DNA of 64,000 nucleotides from CAIQPS01 sp963721365 (GTDB taxonomy: Bacteria > Actinomycetota > Thermoleophilia > RBG-16-64-13): NCBI GenBank assembly GCA_963721365.1, contig CAVRJE010000021.1, positions 1 to 64,000 on the forward strand. Direction: 5' to 3'. Both the position numbers and the translations under genes were made by a program. Shown here piece after piece: positions 1 through 7,392 of this stretch. Numbering within the stretch: position 1 is the first letter of the stretch; each line of letters opens with the position of its first letter. Under the pieces are notes generated by a model. It was not told the DNA's origin and did not search any database. It saw only the letters and a list, made by a program, of their open reading frames with translations.

Positions 1-1766
1 GGTGTGACCGGCTTGGTACCCACGGCGATCTGCTTGGGGTACGCCGGCCACGTGCTGATCCACACATTGTTGTGTAGAACCGTGCCGTCCGGCAGGGTGA
101 CGACACGGGTCGTCTTGAGCTGCCTGCCGGTCTGGCCGCCGTCGATGACCTTCGTCGTGCCCACGGGCAACGTCGGGTCGTTGACCTTGACCGTGCCGGG
201 GCTTTTCACGTTGTAGAACTTGCCAACGCTGTAGCTCACCTTGCGGCCATCGCTCGTCCCATAGATGGAGATGGTGGTGGTGACACCATTGGACGACCCC
301 CGGATCCAGATGTAGTGGTCGGTGTCGTTCACGAAGCGGAGGTTCTTGCCGCCGCCGGTGACCGTAGCGTCCCTACCCAGGGGGTAGTGGTTGATGAAGA
401 TGGAGTGATTGTGTCGCTCGGTCACCTTGAGCCCGGCCTCGAACACCGCGTTGAACATCGTGGTCGATACCTGGCAGATGCCGCCGCCCAGAACGTCCTC
501 CAGGGTGTTGGGGCCCACGATGCCCGGCGCCAGTTTGTAGCCCCGCGCCGCGGTCCGGGGGCCTATCTGCCTGTCGAAGTTGTACGACTGTCCGGGGGCG
601 AGGAATACGTTCGTTGCGTACTTGGTGGTGATGGCCACGTTCACCTGCCGGTTGCCGGACCCGACGTATTTGGTGGTGTAGCTCGACAGTTGATCGCCGA
701 AGGTCGTGGCCTCGGCTTCGGCCGTGGTGAAATCGGGCTCGATGCTGGTCACCGCCACTTCCACCGTCCGGCCCGCGGGCTGCAGCGCGGTGGCGTTCAC
801 CGCTTTGGCGGTCGCCGTTAGATCGAACGTCTCTCCGTTGACCGAAGGAATCACCCGGAAGTTCGAGCCGCTGGCGGTGAATCCCGCATTCACGGGCTCT
901 ATCTTCACCTCGGGGGCCAGGCTGCGAAGAAAGAGCCACATCTTGCCCTCGGAGAGGTAGGGGACCAGGGTGGGGACGCCGTTTTGCCTCTCGGCCCTGA
1001 AGTCCAGATATGAGACCAACTGCTCCGGCGTGAACGTCCATCGCTTGTCGTGGTTGGCAAGGGTGATGGGGGAGCCGATCATGGTCTGCGCCTGCTCTTG
1101 CGCGGCCCGGTTGTCCTCCGCCTGCACAACGGGTTCTTTGACGACTATCGGTACGTCGAGCGTCGCGGTATGCAGGGTCACAAAGAGCGACTCCATTTGG
1201 CCACCCAGAGCGCTCGTATCCGCGTCCTGCCCGTTCACGCCCTCGATCACCTTGATGGTGCCGTCCTGGATGGCCAGTCCCGCATTGAAGGGAGTCACGT
1301 GCAGTTCCTCGGCGATGCCGCTCAGCACTGTGTCGATCTTGGCCTGGTCGACAGTGCCGTTCAGGGGCAGATCCCGGCTTTCGAAGTACAGCCTGAACCG
1401 CGTGTAGACATCCTCGAAGAAGTTGCCCTCGCGGGACACCGCCATCGCCGCGGCGACCGCCCCGTTCACGTCCATGGCCGTCCCCGCGTCGTCGGGCGTC
1501 ACGGACCAGGTCTTCTCCCCATTTGTGAGAATGATGGGGCCGGCGCTATGCACCAGCCGGGAAACAGCGGCCGCGGCCTGTCCCTTGGTCATGCCCCCAA
1601 GATCGACGCCGTAGACACTGACGCCGGCATGGACCTCGTCGGTGTAGACGAGCGAATCGACCAGCACGGCGAGCCCGCATGCGATCACCACTACTCCCAC
1701 GGCCACCAGGATCCAGAACCAAGCGGTCCTGGTAAGGCGCTTCTTGCTGATCGTCTCTTGCTCCAC
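1..1766 (-). CDS. VanW-family cell-wall protein with C-terminal G5-like domain (3' end outside window)
   Basis: One open frame of about 588 codons reads leftward from a GTG at 1766 to the window edge without a stop. A short cytoplasmic N-terminus and one hydrophobic segment (about residues 9-31) suggest an anchored or exported protein. Two repeats resembling the putative peptidoglycan-binding region of this family follow, then the VanW domain with its typical GGGICQVSTTMFNA motif (Cys near residue 430). A G5-like stretch (P.GT, DG..V, VGT pattern) closes the visible part. VanW/G5 proteins are wall-associated in Gram-positive bacteria; the molecular role is not known. The start at 1766 is preferred because GGTGAGG lies about 6 bases upstream; an in-frame GTG at 1778 is the alternative. 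The window cuts off the true C-terminus. Confidence 0.85.
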   Translation of the reverse strand, partial: MEQETISKKRLTRTAWFWILVAVGVVVIACGLAVLVDSLVYTDEVHAGVSVYGVDLGGMTKGQAAAAVSRLVHSAGPIILTNGEKTWSVTPDDAGTAMDVNGAVAAAMAVSREGNFFEDVYTRFRLYFESRDLPLNGTVDQAKIDTVLSGIAEELHVTPFNAGLAIQDGTIKVIEGVNGQDADTSALGGQMESLFVTLHTATLDVPIVVKEPVVQAEDNRAAQEQAQTMIGSPITLANHDKRWTFTPEQLVSYLDFRAERQNGVPTLVPYLSEGKMWLFLRSLAPEVKIEPVNAGFTASGSNFRVIPSVNGETFDLTATAKAVNATALQPAGRTVEVAVTSIEPDFTTAEAEATTFGDQLSSYTTKYVGSGNRQVNVAITTKYATNVFLAPGQSYNFDRQIGPRTAARGYKLAPGIVGPNTLEDVLGGGICQVSTTMFNAVFEAGLKVTERHNHSIFINHYPLGRDATVTGGGKNLRFVNDTDHYIWIRGSSNGVTTTISIYGTSDGRKVSYSVGKFYNVKSPGTVKVNDPTLPVGTTKVIDGGQTGRQLKTTRVVTLPDGTVLHNNVWISTWPAYPKQIAVGTKPVT

Positions 1767-1865
1767 GAACGGCCTCACCCCTGGATTCGAGGGATGCCAC
1801 AAGATACCAGATGCCGCGCAGGGACTATTCGAGCGTTAGCCCTGCATGATTTCGACAAGCTGCTC

Positions 1866-2594
1866 CTATGGCCTGCCCCGCTCGCCCGTCTCGTCCCCCA
1901 CCCCGTACCGGTTGTAGTACGTGAAATCCTGCACGTCGCGCCGCACCCGCGGGTACTCGGCCGGCTCCTCCACCGGGTAGCCCAGCCGACAGGAGAAGGC
2001 CACCCGGCGATCGTCGGGGATGCCGAGTATCTCCTTGAGCTCGGCCGCGCCGGCCAGCGAACTCACGATCTGCAGGCCCAGCCCCAGCGCCTCCGCCTCC
2101 AGCCAGATGTTCTCCATGAGGCAACCCAGGCTGATGATGCCCAGAAAGTCGCCTTCGGAGGCCGGCGCCCTCCTGCTCGGGTCGTACACCACCACGAGCA
2201 CGACCGGGCTGGGCGGGAGAGCCCGCTGCCGGGAGGAGATGCCGCTTTGCTCCAGCGCGTCGGCCTTGAAGTCGGGGCGCTGCCAGGCGGGCGGGAACAT
2301 GGAGGCGAGCAGGCCGGTCTTGCGCTGGAGCAGTTCTTCTTTTGAAAAGGAGAGTTGCTCGTAATTCTCACGGATGAACGCCTCGGAAATCGGGCGCTCC
2401 ACCCGGGCGAGAGCTTCGAGGACGGCCGGGTCGTCAACCACCACGATCTCGAAGTTCTGCATGTTGTGGGCGGTGGGAGTCCAGCGCGCGGCTTCGAGGA
2501 CACGTCCCAGATCATCTTTCGAGACGGGGCGCTCGAGGTCGAAGGCGACCCGCAGAGACCTACGGTCGCGGATCAGATCGAGGATGTCGGCCAT
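1866..2594 (-). CDS. nitroreductase family protein
   Basis: This 242-residue protein has the nitroreductase fold signature: an N-terminal DLIRDRRSLR segment that normally binds FMN phosphate, a TPTAHNMQ motif near residue 38, and the C-terminal LGLG...LG..D.R region. Such enzymes are FMN-dependent dimers that reduce nitro compounds, quinones or enones with NAD(P)H; the substrate cannot be read from sequence. An insertion near residues 100-140 (MFPPAWQRP) makes it somewhat longer than the usual 170-220 residues, as in the larger family branches. It is intact and stands alone, with a 322-base non-coding stretch upstream that holds a strong terminator and a palindrome. Confidence 0.85.
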   Translation of the reverse strand: MADILDLIRDRRSLRVAFDLERPVSKDDLGRVLEAARWTPTAHNMQNFEIVVVDDPAVLEALARVERPISEAFIRENYEQLSFSKEELLQRKTGLLASMFPPAWQRPDFKADALEQSGISSRQRALPPSPVVLVVVYDPSRRAPASEGDFLGIISLGCLMENIWLEAEALGLGLQIVSSLAGAAELKEILGIPDDRRVAFSCRLGYPVEEPAEYPRVRRDVQDFTYYNRYGVGDETGERGRP

Positions 2595-2736
2595 GTGTGT
2601 GTGCCCTCCTGGTGAGCGAGTCCCTTTTGGCGAGCGCGACCCAAGCGTCGCGAAACCTCTATCGCTACCAAGGATAACAATGTCCGTTGTCTTCCCTGTG
2701 GCCCTTGCCGCGTTCCGCGCCGGGCCAAGAAAAGGG

Positions 2737-2766
2737 AAGGCCCCGGCGGGGTGCTGCCGGGGCCTT
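2737..2766 (-). terminator. Rho-independent terminator, probably for the MBL-fold gene
   Basis: A perfect 11-bp stem (AAGGCCCCGGC, 8-base loop, GCCGGGGCCTT) is followed on the minus strand by a T-rich stretch. It lies 150 bases downstream of the MBL-fold hydrolase stop and upstream of the nitroreductase, so it separates the two transcription units. Confidence 0.8.
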
Positions 2767-2810
2767 TGCTCTCGAGGGGGGTACTCGAAGAGGAGGGGGT
2801 AGCGTCAATC

Positions 2811-2826
2811 TACACCCTGTGGTGTA
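2811..2826. promoter_or_regulatory. perfect palindrome, operator-like
   Basis: TACACC-CTGT-GGTGTA is a perfect 6-bp inverted repeat with a 4-base centre in the non-coding stretch 2595-2916. It has no T-run, so it is not an obvious terminator. It could be an operator or part of the 3' UTR of the MBL-fold gene; there is no direct evidence for either. Confidence 0.35.
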
Positions 2827-2916
2827 AGGAACTCATAAAGTGTATGCAGCGGCTCGGCGCCGCGCACACCTCGGCAGCTTTCAGTACCCACCCGAGCCTC
2901 GGCACACCGCCGCAGT

Positions 2917-3843
2917 TCACTCCTTGGGCGGGTCCCCGTCGTAGCCGCCGCTGGGGTTGAGAAAGATCTCCCCGGGCTTGCCCGGCAGCGGCGTCAGCCA
3001 GTCGGGCGAGCTGTGCGGGAACAGCAGGCGCGCCTGCCAGTGGATGGCGAAGTCCTCGGCCTTAACCGTCGGGTAGAGCTTGAACATCATGTCCACCATC
3101 TCGGCGCCGGTCTTGGCCGTGTTGTAGACCTCTTCGTACTTGTTCAGGTAGTCGATGGACCAGTCCACGCAGTCGGTGTAGGTGCGGGAGGCGTCATCCT
3201 GGACCTCGTCCAGGATCTGGATCTTGGCTGCGTCGCAGTGGCCGGGGATGACGATCCGCGGGTCCAGGTCCATCATGCCGGCGATGTCCTTGCGCCACTT
3301 GACCCGCCGCTCCACGTTGCTCTCGATGGGCCACAGGTGGCAGTCGTGAAAGGCCACGTCGGTCGCGCAGACGACCCTCAGCGACGGGATCCAGACGATG
3401 GAGTTGTCGATGCTGTCGCCTTCCAGGTCGTCGTAGAAGAGGATCTCCTCTCCCTCGAGCTCCAGCCGGGGCTCGTGCATGGGCATGGGGATGTACGTCC
3501 TGGCCGGGATGTCGGGACCGAAGCGGTCGATGGCCCACATGTCCACCTTGTCGCTTGACGTGAAGACGATGTCCTTGACCGCGGTCGGCAGGCCGACGAC
3601 CTTCGCGCTGGGGAAGGCAGCATGGAGCACCTCTACCCCGAAGTGGTGATCCGGGTGGAAGTGGGAGACATAGATGTGGGTGAGGTTCTTCCTCATCGGG
3701 ATCATTTGGGCGACCATCTTGTGGCTGTCGCTGAGGCACTGCGACGCGTCGATCAGAATGGCGTCCTTGTCCCCGTAGATCAGTGTCGAGTTGCTGTTGA
3801 AGCCCAGGTAGCTGTGCAGAAAGACCTTGTATTTGAGTGACAC
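2917..3843 (-). CDS. MBL-fold metallo-hydrolase
   Basis: A metallo-beta-lactamase-fold protein of about 308 residues. The HxHxDH zinc motif is present as HFHPDHH near residue 73, with further likely ligands in the FHDCH and PGHCD segments. The fold hydrolyses thioester, ester or lactam bonds or serves oxygen reduction; no extra domain identifies a substrate. The start is the GTG at 3843, which follows a clear AGGGGGAG ribosome site and begins MSLKYKVF. The open frame extends further upstream to 4095 but would overlap the next gene's upstream region and has no ribosome site there. It is transcribed divergently from the two-component operon. Confidence 0.8.
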   Translation of the reverse strand: MSLKYKVFLHSYLGFNSNSTLIYGDKDAILIDASQCLSDSHKMVAQMIPMRKNLTHIYVSHFHPDHHFGVEVLHAAFPSAKVVGLPTAVKDIVFTSSDKVDMWAIDRFGPDIPARTYIPMPMHEPRLELEGEEILFYDDLEGDSIDNSIVWIPSLRVVCATDVAFHDCHLWPIESNVERRVKWRKDIAGMMDLDPRIVIPGHCDAAKIQILDEVQDDASRTYTDCVDWSIDYLNKYEEVYNTAKTGAEMVDMMFKLYPTVKAEDFAIHWQARLLFPHSSPDWLTPLPGKPGEIFLNPSGGYDGDPPKE

Positions 3844-4048
3844 GTTTCTCCCCCTGTGCATAGGTCCGCTTGCCGGGCGTCGCCGGCCGGTTCGTGCTGC
3901 GCATAGGTTTACCACAACGCCCGGCGGGGGCCAATCATCTGGTGCCTTGTCCCAGTCCGCGCTCCCCAATCCGCCCGCGATGACCGGCAAAGCGAGATTC
4001 GGGTATCTTGGGCTTCTGAGCGGACCCGGGGAACGGTCGGGAGGCCAC

Positions 4049-4708
4049 GTGGAGATCATCATCATCGAAGACAACCGGGCTCTGGCCAACAACATCAGGC
4101 GGTACCTCGAACTGGAGCACTACGCCGCCTCGGTCTGTTTCGACGGCGCCGAAGGGCTGAATCGCGTGCTGGGCCGGGAACAAGACTGCATCATCCTGGA
4201 CCTTGACCTGCCGGGAATGCATGGTCTGGAGGTCTGCCGCCGGCTGCGCGCGGCCGGGAACCCGTCCCCCGTGCTCATGCTCACGGCGAGCGGCGCCAAG
4301 CGGGATATCGTCAAGGGGCTTGACGCCGGCGCCGACGACTATCTGGTCAAACCCTTCGACATGGAGGAACTCGTGGCCAGGGTGCGCTCGCTCCTCAGGC
4401 GCCGTGGCACCGTACCCAATCCGATCCTCCGGGTCGGTGACGTCACGCTCGACACCAATACGCATGAGGTGCACAAAGGTGCGGAACCCGTGCACGTCGC
4501 CCCCAAGGAATATGCTCTGCTCGAGTACCTCATGCGACACGCGGGCATCGCCCAGGACCGGAGCACCATCGTCGTGCACGTGTGGGGAGAGCACAGCGCC
4601 TCGATCCCTCTCGAGACGGTGGACGTGCACGTGGCCTACCTACGTCGAAAGCTGGGCAAAGACCTGATACGCACCGTTCCCGGCACCGGCTACCTGATCC
4701 CCGCCTAG
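4049..4708 (+). CDS. OmpR/PhoB-type response regulator
   Basis: Receiver domain (residues 1-115) with acidic pocket E7/D8, phospho-acceptor D51 (LDLDLPG) and the conserved lysine in LVKPFD, followed by a winged-helix DNA-binding domain ending in DVHVAYLRRKLG and RTVPGTGYL. The protein is 219 residues, normal for the family. The start is a GTG at 4049 preceded by GGGAGG; the frame is open far upstream without a better start. It is followed after 5 bases by its histidine kinase. A direct repeat of the type bound by PmrA-like members of this family lies just downstream of the kinase. Confidence 0.93.
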   Translation: MEIIIIEDNRALANNIRRYLELEHYAASVCFDGAEGLNRVLGREQDCIILDLDLPGMHGLEVCRRLRAAGNPSPVLMLTASGAKRDIVKGLDAGADDYLVKPFDMEELVARVRSLLRRRGTVPNPILRVGDVTLDTNTHEVHKGAEPVHVAPKEYALLEYLMRHAGIAQDRSTIVVHVWGEHSASIPLETVDVHVAYLRRKLGKDLIRTVPGTGYLIPA

Positions 4709-4713
4709 GCAGC

Positions 4714-5904
4714 ATGTTCCGCCGTCTCCGATTCAAGATCGCTCTTCAGTTCACCGCGCTGGTGTTCGTCCTCATGCTGGTCGTCGGAGGCGCGTTCATC
4801 GGGGTGCAGTACTTCGGCACCCATCGCTCCACCAACGATCAACTGATGACCGACGTCCTTCAGTTCCGAGGCAAGGTCGCGGAGTCTCCTGAGGGCGCCG
4901 CCGGCATCCAGTCGGCTGCCGCGGCCTTGCACGATGCGCCCGTCCGGGTGTTCTCCGCCGACGGGGAGGTGATCGTCGCCGACGAGCTCTTCCAGCGCCT
5001 GTCGGTCCCGATGGAGGCCGAGACGAGGGCCCGCTTCATGACGGTGAAGGGATCGGGAAGCTACTACCGCGTCTACCAGGTCCCGCTGGACGGCGGGCAG
5101 GCGCCGGCCATGTACCTGCAGATCGTGCGGCCTGAACGGATAGACCTGCACGAACTGCCCGGCGAGGTGATGCTCTTCGGCATCGTCGCCATCGTGGTGA
5201 CGTTGCTCACCTTCGTCTTCGGCCTGCTGTTCGCCAGACGGAGCCTGGCTCCGGCCGAGGCGATGTTCGTGCGCCTGCGCCAGTTCACCCACGACGCGAG
5301 TCACGAACTGCGGACTCCTCTCGCAGCAGTCGGCTCCTCGCTCGACCTGGCTCTCAAGACCGGGGACTATGAGCGCGAGATTCGAGCCGCCAAGAGCGAG
5401 TTGAAGCAGGGATCGCGGCTCATCGAGCGGCTGCTTCAGCTGGCGGAACTTGACGAACTGGCTCTGTCGCCGCTGCCCGTGGACATGTCGGCTCTGGTCG
5501 CGAGCGAGGTCGAGCAACACCGGAGGGCGGCCGCCGACGCTGGGATCGAGCTCACCAGCACGATCTCGAGGGGGATGGTCGTGGATTGCGATGAGGGACT
5601 GGTGAGGCAGCTCATCGACAATCTCTTGGCGAACGCCCTGAAGTTCACGCCGGCCGGCGGGAAGATCGGTCTGGGTCTCTCCCCCGGCGGCCTTTCGGTG
5701 AGCGACACAGGGGTGGGGATCCCGGCCGACGCGCTCCCCCACATATTCGAACGCTTCTATCGAGCGGACCCCTCGAGTGAGAAGGACGGGTCCGGCCTCG
5801 GCCTGGCCATCGTCGCCCGGATAGTCGAGGCTCACGGTTGGAGCATCCACGTCGAGAGCCGGCCGGGGAAAGGGAGCACGTTCACCGTGACATTCGCCGG
5901 CTGA
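4714..5904 (+). CDS. sensor histidine kinase
   Basis: A 396-residue membrane kinase. Transmembrane segments lie near residues 10-32 and 150-178, with an extracytoplasmic sensor region of about 115 residues between them. A short cytoplasmic linker leads to the HisKA box (ASHELRTPL, phospho-His 197), followed by the ATPase with its N box (LIDNLLANALKF), G1 (DTGVGIP), F (IFERFYR) and G2 (GSGLGLAI) motifs. A full HAMP domain is not evident, so signal transfer is through a short helix. It is co-transcribed with the response regulator. The signal is unknown; the downstream genes encode DedA and cation-ATPase membrane proteins. Confidence 0.92.
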   Translation: MFRRLRFKIALQFTALVFVLMLVVGGAFIGVQYFGTHRSTNDQLMTDVLQFRGKVAESPEGAAGIQSAAAALHDAPVRVFSADGEVIVADELFQRLSVPMEAETRARFMTVKGSGSYYRVYQVPLDGGQAPAMYLQIVRPERIDLHELPGEVMLFGIVAIVVTLLTFVFGLLFARRSLAPAEAMFVRLRQFTHDASHELRTPLAAVGSSLDLALKTGDYEREIRAAKSELKQGSRLIERLLQLAELDELALSPLPVDMSALVASEVEQHRRAAADAGIELTSTISRGMVVDCDEGLVRQLIDNLLANALKFTPAGGKIGLGLSPGGLSVSDTGVGIPADALPHIFERFYRADPSSEKDGSGLGLAIVARIVEAHGWSIHVESRPGKGSTFTVTFAG

Positions 5905-5921
5905 GCGCCCCCCGGTGCCGT

Positions 5922-5938
5922 CTTAATCCGCTCTTAAG
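5922..5938 (+). promoter_or_regulatory. PmrA-box-like direct repeat upstream of the DedA/ATPase block
   Basis: CTTAAT-CCGCT-CTTAAG matches the published PmrA half-site pattern YTTAAK-N5-YTTAAK at every position. A possible -10 hexamer CATAAT lies at 5950-5955, so the second half-site would sit in the -35 region, as at PmrA-activated promoters. The site is 18 bases after the kinase stop and about 90 bases before the next start codon. Binding by the adjacent regulator is inferred. Confidence 0.55.
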
Positions 5939-6026
5939 GTCCCCACCCGCATAATCGGTGCGAGAGTGCCGGTCGCGTCGAGCGAACGCGGCTGCGCCAG
6001 ACGCACGAAAATGGGGATAGGAACGC

Positions 6027-6388
6027 ATGATGCGAGAAAGAAGGCCGGCAAGGATGGCAAGGACGATCCGCCAGGATCTGAGCTTCATCGTCAGCGTGCT
6101 CTTGTTGCTGGCAGTGGCTCTGGCTGGCCCTCACCAGCCTGAGCAGCGACGAAGCCGAGTTCTTCGGCCTGGGCGACGACCTCCACGGATCTGTTGGGTT
6201 GGAGCATGGTGGTGCTCACCCTGCTCCACACCATCCTGCACTGGGGCCAGATGGTGAACTACGCCAAGCGCAGGCTCCGGAACCGCCTCGGAGTGGGCGG
6301 AGTGATCCAGACGAGCTCCGAGTGCGGCCGGGAGACAAGACCCGGCAGAGCCCCCGGAGGGGCGTCGACGAGACGGGGATCAGATAGC
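6027..6388 (+). pseudogene. broken small membrane protein, DUF4405-like
   Basis: An ATG at 6027 after GGATAGGAAC begins a protein with a first hydrophobic segment (DLSFIVSVLLLLAVALAG). The continuation LALTSLSSDEAEFFGLG appears one frame over. The last part, with a second hydrophobic segment and histidines (VVLTLLHTILHWGQMVNY), is in the third frame. The order TM - acidic loop with LGDDLHG - TM containing LHTILHW resembles DUF4405-type membrane proteins. Two one-base changes (near 6130 and 6195) therefore interrupt it. Its last frame runs without a stop into the DedA gene, so the true C-terminus cannot be placed. Confidence 0.45.
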
Positions 6389-7084
6389 GTGGATCTGGGC
6401 CCGCTGGACTACCTCCTCGACCCCACCGGGCTGCTGTCCGACGTGACGGCCCACGGCGGCGTGTGGGTCTACGCGGTGCTTTTCGCCATCATCTTCGCCG
6501 AGACAGGGCTCGTGTTCGCCCCGTTCTTGCCGGGCGACTCCCTTCTCTTCGCGGCGGGCGCGCTGGCGGGGGCCCAGCGACTCGAACTGTGGGTGGTCGC
6601 CGTTGTCGTGCTGACGGCGGCCGTGGCGGGAGACGCGGTCAACTACCTCGTCGGGAGAACATCGGGCGATCGCATCGCGGGGCGCGCCGGCAGGCTGGTC
6701 AAGCGCCGGCACATCGAGTCGACGCAACAGTTCTTCCTCAAGCACGGGGGCAAGGCGGTGGTCTTGGCCCGGTTCGTGCCGGTGGCCCGGACCTTCGCCC
6801 CCTTTGTGGCAGGACTCGGCGGCATGACACTCGGACGCTTCTGGCGCTACAACGTCCTGGGCGCTGTCGCCTGGGTCGCGCTGTTCGTGGCCTCCGGCTA
6901 CTTCTTCGGCACCGTCCCCTGGGTGGAGGGCAACCTGACGATCGTCATCCTGGCGATCGTGGGGGTCTCGGTCGTGCCCCTGGCAGTGAAGGCCGGGCGC
7001 TACCGCTGGGGCAGACGAAGCGAATCAACGACCTACGACGAAAGGAAGGATCCATGGATTGCCCAGTCTGCGGAGAAAGACTGA
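6389..7084 (+). CDS. DedA family membrane protein
   Basis: This 231-residue protein has the DedA (SNARE-associated/VTT) features: a re-entrant FAPFLPGDSLLFAAGAL segment near residue 45, the GDAVNYLVGR motif, and RFVPVARTFAPFVAGLGGM near residue 135, followed by two C-terminal membrane helices. DedA proteins are thought to be proton-dependent lipid-carrier transporters or flippases linked to membrane potential and cationic-peptide resistance. The start is a GTG at 6389; an upstream in-frame extension belongs to the preceding broken gene. Its 3' end overlaps the zinc-ribbon gene by 31 bases. Confidence 0.85.
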   Translation: MDLGPLDYLLDPTGLLSDVTAHGGVWVYAVLFAIIFAETGLVFAPFLPGDSLLFAAGALAGAQRLELWVVAVVVLTAAVAGDAVNYLVGRTSGDRIAGRAGRLVKRRHIESTQQFFLKHGGKAVVLARFVPVARTFAPFVAGLGGMTLGRFWRYNVLGAVAWVALFVASGYFFGTVPWVEGNLTIVILAIVGVSVVPLAVKAGRYRWGRRSESTTYDERKDPWIAQSAEKD

Positions 7085-7392
7085 AAGAGATCGATCGCTC
7101 GGGGGTGATGGTCGACATCTGCCCCTCGTGCAAGGGCATCTGGCTCGACCGTGGCGAGATCGACAAGATCATCGGCGTCGAGGGCAAGCAGGGGAACGTC
7201 GTTTCCTCCACCCAGGAGCGCGGCGATAGCGTGAACAGGAGCGTCGAGACTATCGCGATCACGACGATCACGACGACCACGACCGTGACCACAAAGATCA
7301 CGACGACGACCGGAGCTCAGGCTCAGACTTCGGGCGGCAAGAAGCGTCGGTCCTCGTTCCTGCAGGACATCCTCGGCGGCCTCGGCGAATAA
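7054..7392 (+). CDS. TFIIB-type zinc-ribbon protein with His/Asp-rich tail (two compensating frame changes)
   Basis: The first 45 residues form a zf-TFIIB ribbon with CPVCGERL and CPSCKGIWLDRGE, and the last 17 (KKRRSSFLQDILGGLGE) match the usual C-terminus of this family. As written, the middle is an odd ITTITTTTTVTTK run. The adjacent frame over about 7231-7330 encodes REQERRDYRDHDDHDDHD and continues with more His/Asp residues, which is what relatives carry. A base is therefore probably missing near 7228 and one extra G is present near 7334. The start ATG 7054 follows AAAGGAAGGA. The stop overlaps the ATPase start (TAATG). Confidence 0.7.
   Translation: MDCPVCGERLKEIDRSGVMVDICPSCKGIWLDRGEIDKIIGVEGKQGNVVSSTQERGDSVNRSVETIAITTITTTTTVTTKITTTTGAQAQTSGGKKRRSSFLQDILGGLGE

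Noticed and set aside
1050..2345. A 431-codon plus-strand open frame over the VanW and nitroreductase genes.
   Set aside because: It spans two well-supported minus-strand genes and the gap between them, and has no protein-family features.
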